A DNA stretch of 64,000 nt from Streptomyces tubercidicus (GCF_027497495.1 NZ_CP114205.1:2666001-2730000); one strand, 5' to 3'. Positions 20,156-30,155 are shown, numbered from the stretch's first letter. Numbers and translations are program-made. Notes: a model not told the origin generated them from the sequence alone.

Positions 20156-20170
20156 TACCCTAGGGGGGTA
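20156..20170. promoter_or_regulatory. CsoR-like operator of copA
   Basis: The palindrome TACCC-TAGGG-GGGTA lies 49-63 bp upstream of the copA ATG. It matches the form of sites bound by the copper-sensing repressor CsoR in Streptomyces (TACCC/GGGTA arms). No csoR or copper chaperone gene is adjacent, so the repressor must act in trans. Confidence 0.65.
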
Positions 20171-20218
20171 TAAGGTTCTCCTTGGAGACACGCACTCGCA
20201 GCAGACCGAGGAGCCGGC

Positions 20219-22498
20219 ATGACCACCGCGACCGGAGCGCACGGCGTCGAGTTGGAGATCGGCGGGATGACCTGCGCCTCGTGCGCCGCCCGCATCGAGA
20301 AGAAGCTCAACCGCATGGAGGGCGTCACCGCCACGGTCAACTACGCCACCGAGAAGGCGCAGGTGACGGTCGCGCCGGACAGCAGTGTCGCGGCCGCGGA
20401 CCTGATCGCCACCGTGGAGCGGACCGGCTACACCGCGGTGGTCCCGGAGCCGCCGGCCGCCGCGCCGTCCGGGGACGAACCCTCCGATGGCACCTCGGAT
20501 GCGGCCGATGACCGGGACGGCGCGGCGCGCGCCGCACTGCGTCAGCGGCTGCTGATCTCCCTCGTCCTGACCGTCCCGGTGGTGCTGATGGCGATGGTGC
20601 CGCCCCTGCAGTTCACCAACTGGCAGTGGCTGTCGCTGACCCTGGCCGCCCCGGTGGTCGCCTACGGCGCCTGGCCGTTCCACCGGGCCGCCTGGACGAA
20701 TCTGCGGCACGGCGCCGCCACGATGGACACCCTCATCTCGATGGGCACCCTCGCGGCGCTGGGCTGGTCGCTGTGGGCGCTGTTCTTCGGCACCGCGGGC
20801 ATGCCGGGGATGACCCACCCCTTCGAGCTGACGCTCGCCCGTACCGACGGCAGCGGCGCGATCTACCTGGAGGCCGCGGCCGGGGTCACCACCTTCATCC
20901 TGGCCGGCCGCTCCTTCGAGGCGCGCGCCAAGCGGAAGGCGGGCGCGGCACTGCGGGCGCTGCTGGAGCTGGGCGCCAAAGACGTCGCCGTGCTCCGGGA
21001 CGGCCGTGAAGTCCGGGTCCCCGTAGGCGCGTTGCACGTCGGGGACCGCTTCGTCGTACGGCCCGGCGAGAAGATCGCCACCGACGGGACGGTGGTGGAG
21101 GGCGCCTCCGCCGTCGACGCCTCGATGCTCACCGGTGAGTCGGTGCCCGTCGAGGTCTCCCCCGGCGACACCGTCACCGGCGCCACCGTCAACGCGGGCG
21201 GCCGGCTGGTCGTCGAGGCCACCCGGGTCGGCGCGGACACCCAGCTCGCCCGTATGGCGCGGCTGGTGGAGGACGCCCAGAACGGGAAGGCCGCGGCGCA
21301 GCGGCTGGCCGACCGGATCTCCGCGGTCTTCGTCCCGCTCGTGATCGCGCTCGCCCTGGGCACCCTCGGCTACTGGCTCGGCACCGGGCACGGCGCGGTG
21401 ACCGCCTTCACCGCGGCCGTCGCCGTCCTGATCATCGCCTGCCCGTGCGCCCTGGGGCTGGCCACCCCGACCGCGCTGATGGTCGGTACCGGACGCGGCG
21501 CCCAGCTCGGCATCCTGCTCAAGGGCCCGGAGGTGCTGGAGTCGACCCGGCGGGTGGACACCGTCGTCCTGGACAAGACCGGCACGGTCACCACCGGAGC
21601 GATGACGCTGACCGGGGTCCACCTCGCCGACGGAGAGACGGAGCCGGAGGTGCTGCGGCTGGCCGGCGCGCTGGAACACGCCTCCGAGCACCCCGTCGCG
21701 CGCGCCGTCGCCACCGGGGCCGAGTCCCGTGGCGCCACGCTGCCCGCGGTGACGGACTTCGTGAACGTCCCGGGCCTGGGCGTGCGGGGAACGGTCGACG
21801 GCCATGCCGTCCTGGCGGGCCGCGCGCAGCTGCTGAACGGTGCGGGCCAGGTGCTGCCGCCGGAGCTGACGGCCGCCAAGGAGGCGGCCGAGGCCGAGGG
21901 CCGCACCACGGTCACCGTCGGCTGGGACGGCGCGGTGCGCGCGGTGCTCGTGGTGTCCGACGCGGTGAAGCCCACCAGCGCCGAGGCGGTGCGCCGGCTG
22001 CGCGCCCTGGGCCTGACCCCGGTCCTGCTGACCGGCGACCACCAGGCCGTCGCGAAGGCGGTGGCCGCCGAGGTCGGGATCGACGAGGTGATCGCCGAGG
22101 TGCTCCCCGAGGACAAGGTCGCGGTGATCGCCCGGCTCCAGTCCGAGGGCCGCTCGGTCGCCATGGTCGGCGACGGCGTCAACGACGCGGCCGCGCTGGC
22201 CCGCGCGGACCTCGGGCTGGCGATGGGCACCGGCACGGATGCCGCGATCGAGGCCGGTGACCTCACCCTCGTACGGGGCGATCTGCGCGCCGCGGCGGAC
22301 GCCATCCGGCTGGCCCGTGCGACGCTCGGCACCATCCGGACCAATCTGTTCTGGGCCTTCGGCTACAACGTCGCGGCGCTGCCGCTGGCCGCCGCCGGAC
22401 TGCTCAACCCGATGATCGCCGGTGCCGCGATGGCCTTCTCCTCGGTCTTCGTCGTCGGCAACAGCCTGCGGCTGCGGCGGTTCCGGGCGATGGTGTGA
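20219..22498 (+). CDS. copA: copper-translocating P1B-type ATPase
   Basis: A 759-residue Cu+-exporting ATPase. One N-terminal metal-binding domain carries GMTCASC (Cys19, Cys22). Membrane helices follow, with the intramembrane metal site CPC (IIACPCALG), the actuator motif TGES, the phosphorylation motif DKTGT, the HP motif (ASEHPVA) and hinge GDGVND. It pumps cytosolic Cu+ outward. Control by CsoR is suggested by the upstream palindrome. The protein is full length for the family. Confidence 0.96.
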   Translation: MTTATGAHGVELEIGGMTCASCAARIEKKLNRMEGVTATVNYATEKAQVTVAPDSSVAAADLIATVERTGYTAVVPEPPAAAPSGDEPSDGTSDAADDRDGAARAALRQRLLISLVLTVPVVLMAMVPPLQFTNWQWLSLTLAAPVVAYGAWPFHRAAWTNLRHGAATMDTLISMGTLAALGWSLWALFFGTAGMPGMTHPFELTLARTDGSGAIYLEAAAGVTTFILAGRSFEARAKRKAGAALRALLELGAKDVAVLRDGREVRVPVGALHVGDRFVVRPGEKIATDGTVVEGASAVDASMLTGESVPVEVSPGDTVTGATVNAGGRLVVEATRVGADTQLARMARLVEDAQNGKAAAQRLADRISAVFVPLVIALALGTLGYWLGTGHGAVTAFTAAVAVLIIACPCALGLATPTALMVGTGRGAQLGILLKGPEVLESTRRVDTVVLDKTGTVTTGAMTLTGVHLADGETEPEVLRLAGALEHASEHPVARAVATGAESRGATLPAVTDFVNVPGLGVRGTVDGHAVLAGRAQLLNGAGQVLPPELTAAKEAAEAEGRTTVTVGWDGAVRAVLVVSDAVKPTSAEAVRRLRALGLTPVLLTGDHQAVAKAVAAEVGIDEVIAEVLPEDKVAVIARLQSEGRSVAMVGDGVNDAAALARADLGLAMGTGTDAAIEAGDLTLVRGDLRAAADAIRLARATLGTIRTNLFWAFGYNVAALPLAAAGLLNPMIAGAAMAFSSVFVVGNSLRLRRFRAMV

Positions 22499-22502
22499 CG
22501 CG

Positions 22503-22565
22503 GGGTGTCCGGGCCGTGATGGAGGGTGTCCGGCCCGTGGTGGAGGGTGTCCGGCCCGTGCCGTA
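22503..22565. repeat. 21-bp tandem repeat after copA
   Basis: Three consecutive 21-bp units beginning GGGTGTCCGG, starting four bases after the copA stop codon. The copies differ by only a few bases. No coding role is visible. Confidence 0.85.
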
Positions 22566-22734
22566 ACGGGCCCTGCGCCCTGCCCGCCCCGCTGCCGATC
22601 ACCCCCCGCATCTCCCCGGTTCTGACAAGTGTCTCCAGTTCTCGCGACGGAACATTGGCAGTTCACGCAGCCGCCCGGCGGGCACCAGGGGTGAGACTGG
22701 TGGACATACCGCCCACCCACGTACAGGGGAACTC

Positions 22735-23673
22735 ATGACCGGGTCACGCGTCCTGGCTCTCGGCCATTACCAGCCCTCCGGCGTGCTCACCAACGACGAC
22801 CTCGCCAAGATCGTCGACACCGACGACGCCTGGATCCGCAGCCGGGTGGGCATCCGTACCCGCCATGTCGCGGCTCCGGACGAGACCGTGGACTCGATGG
22901 CGGCGGCCGCCGCGGCCAAGGCCCTGGCCGCCAGTGGCCTGGCCCCGCAGGACATCGACCTGGTGCTGGTCGCCACCTGCACGGCCCACGACCGCAGCCC
23001 GAACACCGCGGCCCGGGTGGCCGCCCGGCTCGGCCTGGCCGCCCCCGCCACGATGGACCTCAACGTGGTCTGCTCCGGCTTCACCCATGCGCTGGCCACC
23101 GCCGACCACGCCATCCGCGCCGGTTCCGCGACCCATGCCCTTGTCATCGGGGCGGAGAAGTTCACCGACGTGGTCGACTGGACGGACCGCTCGACCTGTG
23201 TGCTGGTCGGCGACGGCGCGGGCGCCGCGGTGATCGGCGCCGCGCCGGAGCCCGGGATCGGCCCGGTGCTGTGGGGCTCGGTGCCGGAGATGGGCGGCGC
23301 GGTACGCATCGAGGGCGAGCCCGCCCGGTTCGCGCAGGAGGGCCAGACCGTCTACCGCTGGGCCACGACCCAGCTGCCCGCCATCGCCCGCACGGTGTGC
23401 GAACGCTCCGGGATCACCCCCGCCGATCTCGCCGGGGTGGTGCTGCACCAGGCCAATCTGCGGATCATCGAGCCGGTCGCGGAGCGTATCGGCGCGGTCA
23501 ACGCGGTGGTCGCCAAGGACGTGGTCGACTCCGGGAACACCTCCGCGGCCTCCGTCCCGCTCGCCCTGTCCAAGCTCGTCGAGCGGCGCGAGATCGCCTC
23601 CGGCGCCCCGGTGCTGCTGTTCGCCTTCGGCGGCAACCTCTCGTACGCGGGACAGGTCATTCACTGCCCGTGA
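22735..23673 (+). CDS. 3-oxoacyl-ACP synthase III (FabH-like)
   Basis: A 312-residue thiolase-fold condensing enzyme. The catalytic triad is visible as Cys in NVVCSGFTHA, His in LHQANLRI and Asn in GNTSAASVP, the FabH arrangement. It would join an acyl-CoA starter to malonyl-ACP. It is not beside other fab or polyketide genes, so it is probably an extra KASIII serving starter selection or a small specialised pathway rather than the housekeeping FabH. This last point is inferred from context. Confidence 0.9.
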   Translation: MTGSRVLALGHYQPSGVLTNDDLAKIVDTDDAWIRSRVGIRTRHVAAPDETVDSMAAAAAAKALAASGLAPQDIDLVLVATCTAHDRSPNTAARVAARLGLAAPATMDLNVVCSGFTHALATADHAIRAGSATHALVIGAEKFTDVVDWTDRSTCVLVGDGAGAAVIGAAPEPGIGPVLWGSVPEMGGAVRIEGEPARFAQEGQTVYRWATTQLPAIARTVCERSGITPADLAGVVLHQANLRIIEPVAERIGAVNAVVAKDVVDSGNTSAASVPLALSKLVERREIASGAPVLLFAFGGNLSYAGQVIHCP

Positions 23674-23795
23674 GGCGGCGCCGAGGTCCGATTCCCGTGC
23701 ATCGGTCCCGACCCGCGTCGGACTTCCCGTAAACGCCCCCGGCCCGCGTCCGATTCGTTCAAGACGCGGTCCGGCGGGCTGCCTACGCTCGCCGT

Positions 23796-24218
23796 ATGAG
23801 CACTTCACCCACCCCCGCCACACCCTCCGTACCGCGGTTCGCGGCCATCGGCATGGTCGTCGCCGACATGCCCGCCGCCCTCGCCTTCTACCGCCGCCTC
23901 GGCCTGGACGTCCCCGCCGACGCGGACACCGCCCCGCACGCCGAGGCATCGCTTCCCGGTGGTCTGCGGCTGATGTGGGACAGCCACGCGACCGCACGGG
24001 CCATCGACCCGGACTGGACCCCGCCGGAGGGCGGCACCCCCACGGGGCTGGCCTTCGAGTGCGCCGGCCCCGCCGAGGTCGACAAGCTCTACGCCGAACT
24101 CACCGACGCCGGGTACACGGGCGAGAAGCCACCGTGGGACGCCTTCTGGGGGCAGCGCTACGCCGTCGTACAGGACCCGGACGGCCACGGGGTCGACCTG
24201 TTCGCTCCCCTCCCCTAG
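23796..24218 (+). CDS. VOC (glyoxalase/bleomycin resistance) family protein
   Basis: A 140-residue vicinal-oxygen-chelate fold protein with two beta-alpha-beta-beta-beta modules. Characteristic pieces are FAAIGMVVADMPAALAFYRRLGL at the N-terminus and YAVVQDPDGHGVDLFAPL at the end. Members bind metals and act as lyases, dioxygenases or drug-binding proteins. The specific ligand cannot be told. Single gene, with an ATG start. Confidence 0.88.
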   Translation: MSTSPTPATPSVPRFAAIGMVVADMPAALAFYRRLGLDVPADADTAPHAEASLPGGLRLMWDSHATARAIDPDWTPPEGGTPTGLAFECAGPAEVDKLYAELTDAGYTGEKPPWDAFWGQRYAVVQDPDGHGVDLFAPLP

Positions 24219-24249
24219 GAGCGCGGGACGGGGCACGCCCTCCTGGCCG

Positions 24250-24483
24250 TTAGCCGATGTCCCCGGGATGCTCGCGCAGGTACAGCGCGCCGCAGGTGTG
24301 GCAGAACGGCTCTCCCTGGGGCGTGCCCCACACGTCGGCCGTCTGGGTGGCGGCCGCCGGGGGCAGCTCCCGTCCGCACATCGCCGTGGTGCCGTCCAGT
24401 CGCACCATGTGCCAGATCTTCACCGGCGTGTCCGCGTGCGGCAGAACGCCTTCCTCGTACTCAGCGCGCATCTCGTGCTCCAT
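24250..24483 (-). CDS. small Cys-containing conserved protein
   Basis: A 77-residue protein. Two Cys clusters, MCGREL and FCHTCGALYL, look like a zinc-ribbon knuckle pair; the spacing between them is about 30 residues. No signal peptide or membrane part is present. The ATG at 24483 is preferred to the longer in-frame start at 24600 because the product then begins with a normal soluble sequence and an AGGTG ribosome site is just upstream. Function unknown. Confidence 0.7.
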   Translation of the reverse strand: MEHEMRAEYEEGVLPHADTPVKIWHMVRLDGTTAMCGRELPPAAATQTADVWGTPQGEPFCHTCGALYLREHPGDIG

Positions 24484-24627
24484 GGCGGTGCACCTCCTAC
24501 GCCCACGATGCGGCAGCGGTGAGGAGGCCACAACGGCAACGGCCCGCGGCGGGGACAAGGGGCGGGGCCCCGGCCCGTCCCAGGTCAGAACACCGCCCAA
24601 GCAGCAATCAAGCCCCCACGCCCCCGC

Positions 24628-25560
24628 TCAGAAGACCGACCACCCCGTCAACGTCGTGAAGTGATCCAAGGCCGCCGCCCCCGCCACGGAGTTGCCGCGG
24701 GCGTCGAGTCCCGGGCTCCAGACGCACAGTGTGCAGCGGCCGGGGATGACCGCGATGATGCCGCCGCCGACCCCGCTCTTCGCGGGCAGCCCGACGCGGT
24801 AGGCGAACTCCCCCGCCGCGTCGTACGTCCCGCAGGTCAGCATGACCGCGTTGATCCGCTTGGCCTCGCGGGCCTCCAGCAGCCGGCTGCCGTCGGCGCG
24901 CAGCCCGTGGCGGGCGAGAAAGCCACCGGCCACGGCCAGATCCCGGCAGCTCATCTCGATCGAGCACTGCCAGAAGTAGTGCTCGATGACGCTGGGAACG
25001 GGGTTCTCCAGGTTGCCGAAGGACGCCATGAAGTGCGCCAAGGCGGCATTGCGGTCGCCGTGTTCGGCCTCGGAGTCGGCCACCGCCTGGTCGAAGGCGA
25101 GGTCAGGGTTGCCGCTCTCCTCCCGCAGGAAGTGCAGCATCGAGGTGCTGGCGTCACCGGTGAGGGTCTGCAGCCGGTCGGTGACCACCAGCGCGCCCGC
25201 GTTGATGAACGGGTTGCGCGGGATGCCGTTCTCCGCCTCCAGCTGGACCAGCGAGTTGAACGGCGTACCGGACGGCTCACGGCCCACCCGCCGCCAGATC
25301 CCGTCGTCATGGCCGCCGTGGCTCTGGGCCATCACCAGCGCCAGCGAAAACGTTTTGGAGATGGACTGGACGGAGAACGGGACCTCCCAGTCGCCGACCC
25401 CGTACACCTCGCCGTGGATGTCCGCCACCGCGATCCCGAAACGGTCCTCGGACACCCGTTCCAGCGCCGGTATGTAGTCCGCGACCCGCCCCTGTCGCAC
25501 ATACGGCCGGGCATGGGCCGCTACCTCCTCAAGAACGGCCTGGTAGTCCATGACGGACAC
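24628..25560 (-). CDS. glsA: glutaminase A
   Basis: A 310-residue serine-dependent glutaminase that hydrolyses glutamine to glutamate and ammonia. The beta-lactamase-like fold has its catalytic Ser66-x-x-Lys69 in VQSISKTFSL. Other family blocks are EPSGTPFNSLVQLE, NPFINAGALVVTD and GLPAKSGVGGGI. Full length. It lies just upstream in sequence of the AraC regulator gene, which ends one base away and is transcribed in the same direction. Confidence 0.95.
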   Translation of the reverse strand: MSVMDYQAVLEEVAAHARPYVRQGRVADYIPALERVSEDRFGIAVADIHGEVYGVGDWEVPFSVQSISKTFSLALVMAQSHGGHDDGIWRRVGREPSGTPFNSLVQLEAENGIPRNPFINAGALVVTDRLQTLTGDASTSMLHFLREESGNPDLAFDQAVADSEAEHGDRNAALAHFMASFGNLENPVPSVIEHYFWQCSIEMSCRDLAVAGGFLARHGLRADGSRLLEAREAKRINAVMLTCGTYDAAGEFAYRVGLPAKSGVGGGIIAVIPGRCTLCVWSPGLDARGNSVAGAAALDHFTTLTGWSVF

Positions 25561-25561
25561 G

Positions 25562-26296
25562 CTAACCCGGGGCGAGCAGCACCCCCATCGGGGCCCCTGC
25601 CAGCGACTTCACCTCGCGCGCGAGATGCGCTTGGTCCGCGTACCCGGCCCGCGCCGCGACCTGTGCGTAGGGCATCCCGGCACGCGCCAGGTCGAGCGCG
25701 CGCACCAGTCGGAGCACCCGGGTCAGGGTCTTGGGGCCATAACCGAACGCGTCCAGACTGAGCCGGTGCAGCTGGCGTTCGCTGAGCGCGACGGCCCCGG
25801 CGACCTCGCCTACGGAACACCCACGCCCGAGCGCCGCGACAACGGCCCCGACCCGCCCGTCCTCCCCGTTCCCCTCCCGGAGCCGCGCCCCGGCGGCCTC
25901 CTCCAGGAGACGGCCCACACGGCCGGCGCCCCCCACCTCCCCGGCGGCCGCCAGCCGCTCGGTCAGCTCCCGTACGGGGCCGGCGAGCCACAGATCCGCC
26001 AACGGAACCCGCCGATCGCGCAGTTCCCTGGCCGGTACGCCGAAGACCGCGGGCCCCTGGCCGGGCGCGAAGCGCAGCCCCACGAAGGGCGTACCGGGCG
26101 GCACACCGTCCACGGACTGCGGCCCGGTGTCCGGCCCCGCCACCAGTAGCCGGCCCCCGCTCCAGATCAGATCCGTACACCCATCGGGCAACACCGGCCG
26201 GGCGGACGACTGCATGGTGCGGGCCCACAGCACCGCGCCACCCACCCGGGAGGCACGCTCCCAGTACCCGCCGGATACGCCGGGTGGCCCCTTCAT
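25562..26296 (-). CDS. AraC-family transcriptional regulator
   Basis: A 244-residue regulator. The N-terminal half (ARPVLPDGCTDLIWSGGRLLVAGPDT) is of the DUF6597 sensor type common in actinobacterial AraC proteins. The C-terminal double HTH includes YAQVAARAGYADQAHLAREVKSLAG. It ends one base before the glutaminase gene begins, in the same orientation, so the two are probably cotranscribed and it may regulate glsA. The start at 26296 was chosen for normal domain length; longer in-frame starts reach the neighbouring promoter. Confidence 0.85.
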   Translation of the reverse strand: MKGPPGVSGGYWERASRVGGAVLWARTMQSSARPVLPDGCTDLIWSGGRLLVAGPDTGPQSVDGVPPGTPFVGLRFAPGQGPAVFGVPARELRDRRVPLADLWLAGPVRELTERLAAAGEVGGAGRVGRLLEEAAGARLREGNGEDGRVGAVVAALGRGCSVGEVAGAVALSERQLHRLSLDAFGYGPKTLTRVLRLVRALDLARAGMPYAQVAARAGYADQAHLAREVKSLAGAPMGVLLAPG

Positions 26297-26393
26297 GTCG
26301 CGCGTTTCGCCCACATGCCCCAGCCTGGCACGGGAACCCCACGGCCGTCCGCGCCGTTGATCCCTTACGACACGGACCTCACGGAGGTGGCAC

Positions 26394-26627
26394 ATGTCAG
26401 GGTTTCTCGACCGCGCCAAAGAGCAGGCACGGCAGGGGCTGGCACAGGGCAAGCAGAAGGTCGACGAGGTGCAGCAGAACCGCGCCGGCACCGAACTGCT
26501 GAGAAAACTGGGCGCCGCGTACTTCGCCGAACGGCGAGGCAGCGGTTCCCCCGAGGCGACTCAGGACGCACTCAACACACTGGAGGCGCACGTGAACGCC
26601 CACGGCGACGCCTTCCTGCACGACTGA
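26394..26627 (+). CDS. small conserved hypothetical protein
   Basis: A 77-residue, helical, highly charged protein (FLDRAKEQARQGLAQGKQKVDEVQ) resembling small Streptomyces proteins with apolipoprotein-like amphipathic helices. It has no Cys and no membrane segment. A GGAGGTGG ribosome site precedes the ATG. Divergent from the AraC gene. Function not known. Confidence 0.75.
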   Translation: MSGFLDRAKEQARQGLAQGKQKVDEVQQNRAGTELLRKLGAAYFAERRGSGSPEATQDALNTLEAHVNAHGDAFLHD

Positions 26628-26739
26628 ACGCACCTGCACAGGCCCTGACGGGCAGAACACGGGCCGACGGACGGCCCGCTGTTCCGCCCGTCGGGGGCCG
26701 GGCACGGAACGAACCCACTCGCCCCCCACACACGCGACA

Positions 26740-27672
26740 ATGAACCGCGTGACCAGCACCAACCCCGCCCCGCCACCGGACCCGCGTACCCTGCGTCCCC
26801 GTCTTCCCTCCCCCCTCCAGGAGATCGAGGACGCGCCGTTCGCGCGCCGCGGGGTGCGGCTGCTGCTCAAGCGGGACGATCTGATTCACCCGGAGCTTCC
26901 GGGCAATAAATGGCGGAAGCTGGCGCCGAATCTGCGGGCCGCGGCCGCCGCGGGTGAGCGGGCGCTGCTGACCTTCGGTGGCGCGTACTCCAACCATCTG
27001 CGGGCCACCGCAGCGGCCGGGCGGCTGCTCGGCTTCGCCACCGTCGGCGTGGTCCGCGGTGACGAGCTGGCCGACGCACCGCTCAACTGGTCGCTGGCCC
27101 GCTGCGCCGCCGACGGGATGCGGCTGCACTTCATCGACCGGGCCCGCTACCGCCGGCGGGCCGACCCGGACGTCCTCGCCGAGCTGCACGACCGCTTCGG
27201 GGCCTTCCGCCTCATACCGGAGGGCGGCAGCAACGCCCTTGCCGCACAGGGCTGTACGGAGCTGGGCCGGGAGCTGCGCGGGGCCGCGGACACGGTCGCG
27301 GTGGCCTGCGGAACGGGCGGCACGCTCGCCGGACTCGCCGCGGGGCTGGGGCCGGGGCAGCACGCCCTGGGCTTCCCCGTATTGAAGGGCGGCCGGCCGC
27401 ACTTCCTCCAGGAGGCGGTCGAGGAGCTGCAGCGCGCGGCGTTCGGCGGACCGCGCGGCGACTGGCGGCTGGAGGACCGCTTCCACTGCGGCGGATACGC
27501 CCGCCGCACCCCGGAACTCGACGCCTTCGCGGACGCGTTTGAGGACCGGCACGGGCTGCCACTGGAGCGGATCTATGTCGCCAAGCTGCTGTACGGGCTG
27601 ACGACGCTGGCCGAGGAAGGCGCCTTCGCCCCCGGCAGCACCGTGGTCGCCGTGATCACCGGCACGCCCTGA
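26740..27672 (+). CDS. PLP-dependent ACC deaminase/D-cysteine desulfhydrase family enzyme
   Basis: A 310-residue fold-type II PLP enzyme. The cofactor lysine is in LPGNKWRKL (about residues 53-61); other motifs are FGGAYSNHLRATAAAG and the phosphate-binding ACGTGGTLAGLAAGL. These enzymes deaminate aminocyclopropane carboxylate or desulfurate D-cysteine. The family look is closer to D-cysteine desulfhydrase-like proteins, but substrate cannot be fixed by sequence alone. Confidence 0.88.
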   Translation: MNRVTSTNPAPPPDPRTLRPRLPSPLQEIEDAPFARRGVRLLLKRDDLIHPELPGNKWRKLAPNLRAAAAAGERALLTFGGAYSNHLRATAAAGRLLGFATVGVVRGDELADAPLNWSLARCAADGMRLHFIDRARYRRRADPDVLAELHDRFGAFRLIPEGGSNALAAQGCTELGRELRGAADTVAVACGTGGTLAGLAAGLGPGQHALGFPVLKGGRPHFLQEAVEELQRAAFGGPRGDWRLEDRFHCGGYARRTPELDAFADAFEDRHGLPLERIYVAKLLYGLTTLAEEGAFAPGSTVVAVITGTP

Positions 27673-27702
27673 GCGTCCTGAGACGCCCCACCAGCTGCCT
27701 CC

Positions 27703-29304
27703 CTAAGACGCACTCTCCCGATACGCCGTGGCCTCCTCCAGGTCCAGCCTGCGCAGCAGCGTCCGCAGCATCTCGTCGTCGATCCGCCCGTCGTCCCGCA
27801 GCCGGACGAACACCCGGCGCTCGGCCTCGATCATCTCCCGGGCCAGCCGCCGGTAGGTCTCGTCGGCGGACTCGCCGGTGACCTCGTTGGCCGCGCCGAG
27901 CCGTTCCCACACGGAGTTGCGGCGGCGCTCCAAGACGCTGCGCAAACGGTCGACGAGGGGGCCCGGAAGGGCGTTGCGCGGGTCCTGGAGCAGCGCTTCC
28001 AGGCGCTCCTCGGCGGCCCGCGAGGCCTCGTTCTGGGCCTCGGCCTCGGCGAGCGTCTCGGCCTGGGCATCCCGGCCGGGCAGCTTCAGCGCGTGGATCA
28101 GGGCCGGCAGCGTCAGCCCCTGGATGACGAGGGTGGCGATGACGGTGGTGAAGGTCAGGAAGAGCACGAGGTTGCGCGCCGGGAAGGACGCGCCGCCGTG
28201 CAGGGCGGTCGGGATGGAGAACGCGATGGCCAGCGAGACCACCCCGCGCATCCCGGCCCAGCCGACGATGACCGGTGCGGTCCAGGTGACTTCCGGTTCC
28301 CGGGTACGGATCCGGGCCGACAGCAGCCGCGGCAGAAACGTCGCGGGAAAGACCCATACGAACCGCGACAGCACCACGACGACGAACATCACGGCCGCGT
28401 ACCAGAGGGCCTGGGTACCGGTGAACGCCCCGAGCCCGCGCACCACGACCGGCAGCTGCAGCCCGATCAGCGCGAAGACCGCGGACTCCAGGATGAAGGA
28501 GACCATCTTCCAGACGGCGTCCTCCTGGAGCCGGGTCTCGAAGTCGACCTGCCAGGAGCGGTGCCCCAGGTAGAGGCCGACCACGACGACGGCGAGCACC
28601 CCGGAGGCGTGCAGCTGCTCGGCGGCGGCGTAGGCGACGAACGGGATGAGCAGCGACAGGGTGTTCTCCAGCAGCGCCGACTCCCGCAGCCGGACGCGCA
28701 GCCAGTGCAGCGGCACCATCAGGAGGAGCCCGATGCCGATGCCGCCCAGGGACGCGATGGCGAACTCCTTGACCCCGTCGCCCCAGGAGGCGCCGGTCCC
28801 GAGGGCCACGGCAACCAGGACCTTGTACGCGGTGATCGCGGTGGCGTCGTTGAACAGCGATTCGCCCTGCAGGATCGTGGTGATCCGGTGCGGCAGCCCG
28901 AGTTTGCGGGCGATGGCGGTGGCCGCGACGGCGTCGGGTGGGGCGACGACGGCCCCCAGGACGAGCGCGGCGGTCAGCGGCAGGCCCGGGATGACGAGAT
29001 AGGCCGCATAGCCGACCACGAACGTCGCGAACAGCACATACCCGACCGACAGCAGCGCCACCGGCCGCAGATTGGCCCGCAGCCCCAGATACGAGCTGTC
29101 CAGCGCCGCGGTGTGCAGCAGAGGGGGCAGCAGCAGCGGCAGCACGATATGCGGATCGAGGGTGTAGTCGGGGATGCCGGGGATGTAGGAGGCCGCGAGT
29201 CCCGCCGTCACCAGGAGCAGCGGCGCGGGGACCGGTGTGCGGCGCGCCAGCCCGGCAACCGCCGCGCTCCCCGCGACCAGCAAAAACAGCGGCATGACAG
29301 CCAT
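27703..29304 (-). CDS. Na+/H+ antiporter, CPA1 (NhaP-like)
   Basis: A 533-residue exchanger with about 12 membrane helices and a long cytosolic C-terminal helix-rich domain (from about residue 400) that contains EAEAQNEASRAAEERLEALL, a likely coiled coil. Ion-binding motifs are APPDAVAATAIARKLG and LFNDATAITAYK (the Asp-containing core of CPA1), with GWAGMRGVVSLA in a later helix. Second antiporter of this kind in the window, only distantly similar to the one at 11 kb. Confidence 0.92.
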   Translation of the reverse strand: MAVMPLFLLVAGSAAVAGLARRTPVPAPLLLVTAGLAASYIPGIPDYTLDPHIVLPLLLPPLLHTAALDSSYLGLRANLRPVALLSVGYVLFATFVVGYAAYLVIPGLPLTAALVLGAVVAPPDAVAATAIARKLGLPHRITTILQGESLFNDATAITAYKVLVAVALGTGASWGDGVKEFAIASLGGIGIGLLLMVPLHWLRVRLRESALLENTLSLLIPFVAYAAAEQLHASGVLAVVVVGLYLGHRSWQVDFETRLQEDAVWKMVSFILESAVFALIGLQLPVVVRGLGAFTGTQALWYAAVMFVVVVLSRFVWVFPATFLPRLLSARIRTREPEVTWTAPVIVGWAGMRGVVSLAIAFSIPTALHGGASFPARNLVLFLTFTTVIATLVIQGLTLPALIHALKLPGRDAQAETLAEAEAQNEASRAAEERLEALLQDPRNALPGPLVDRLRSVLERRRNSVWERLGAANEVTGESADETYRRLAREMIEAERRVFVRLRDDGRIDDEMLRTLLRRLDLEEATAYRESAS

Positions 29305-29362
29305 CGGCCCGTCCCGTCCCCGTACCCTTCACCGAGCATCCCGGCGATCTAACCTGGCCATC

Positions 29363-29623
29363 ATGAGCGAGTGCACGCACGTTGCCGAATTGCCGCGCCC
29401 CGAACCGGCACCGCAGAGCTCCACCTGTCTGGAGTGCCTGGCCGTCGGCAGCCACCCCGTACAACTACGGCTGTGCCTGGTCTGCGGCCATGTCGGCTGC
29501 TGCGACTCCTCGCCGTTCCGGCATGCGACGCGGCACTTCGAGGAGACCGGCCATCCCGTGATGCGGACGTTCGAGCCGGGTGACTCCTGGCGCTGGTGCT
29601 TCACCGATCAGAAACTGGTGTGA
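29363..29623 (+). CDS. UBP-type zinc-finger protein
   Basis: An 86-residue stand-alone ZnF-UBP domain. Zinc ligands are arranged as in ubiquitin-protease fingers: C4-T-H, CLEC, CLVCGHVGCCD, HATRHFEETGH. Bacteria lack ubiquitin, so in actinobacteria it presumably binds another peptide C-terminus; this is unproven. Divergent from the antiporter and followed at 32 bp by the GNAT gene. Confidence 0.9.
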   Translation: MSECTHVAELPRPEPAPQSSTCLECLAVGSHPVQLRLCLVCGHVGCCDSSPFRHATRHFEETGHPVMRTFEPGDSWRWCFTDQKLV

Positions 29624-29655
29624 AGCGATCAGCGGTGTCCGTTTAACCTTCAGAC

Positions 29656-30144
29656 ATGATCCGCGAAGCGACCCCCGGCGATGTCCCCGTCATCCTGGCC
29701 ATGATCGGCGAGCTGGCCGCGTACGAGCGTGCCCCCGAGGCCGCGCAGGCCACCGAGCCGCAGCTGACGGAGGCGCTCTTCGGCCCGCAGCCGGCCGCCT
29801 TCGCGCTGATCGCGGAGGACGGCGACGACCCGGTGGGCTTTGCCCTGTGGTTCCGGAACTTCTCGACGTGGACGGGCACACACGGTGTCTATCTGGAGGA
29901 CCTGTACGTCCGCCCCGAGGCGCGCGGCGGCGGGCACGGCAAGGCACTGCTCGGCGCCCTCGCGGAGATCTGCGTGGCGCGCGGCTATGAGCGTTTCGAG
30001 TGGTCAGTCCTGGATTGGAATGAACCGTCCATCGGTTTTTACCGGTCGATCGGAGCACAGCCCATGGACGAATGGACGGTCTTCCGGCTCACTGGAAAGG
30101 CACTGCACAACCTCGCGGACACTTCGCGAGTCAACGCAGCGTAA
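29656..30144 (+). CDS. GNAT family N-acetyltransferase
   Basis: A 162-residue acetyltransferase resembling diamine (spermidine/spermine-type) N-acetyltransferases. The acetyl-CoA-binding motif is VRPEARGGGHGKALLGALAE (about residues 91-110), preceded by GVYLEDLYV and followed by EWSVLDWNEPSIGFYRSIGAQPMDEWTVFRL, the pattern of that subgroup. Substrate is inferred only from resemblance. It probably follows the UBP-zinc-finger gene on one transcript. Confidence 0.9.
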   Translation: MIREATPGDVPVILAMIGELAAYERAPEAAQATEPQLTEALFGPQPAAFALIAEDGDDPVGFALWFRNFSTWTGTHGVYLEDLYVRPEARGGGHGKALLGALAEICVARGYERFEWSVLDWNEPSIGFYRSIGAQPMDEWTVFRLTGKALHNLADTSRVNAA

Positions 30145-30155
30145 TCGGTATCGAT

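Noticed and set aside
19802..22720. 972-codon open frame on the minus strand across copA
   Set aside because: It is a GC-rich shadow frame: copA on the other strand has all P-type ATPase motifs, while this frame gives Arg/Gly/His-rich low-complexity sequence.
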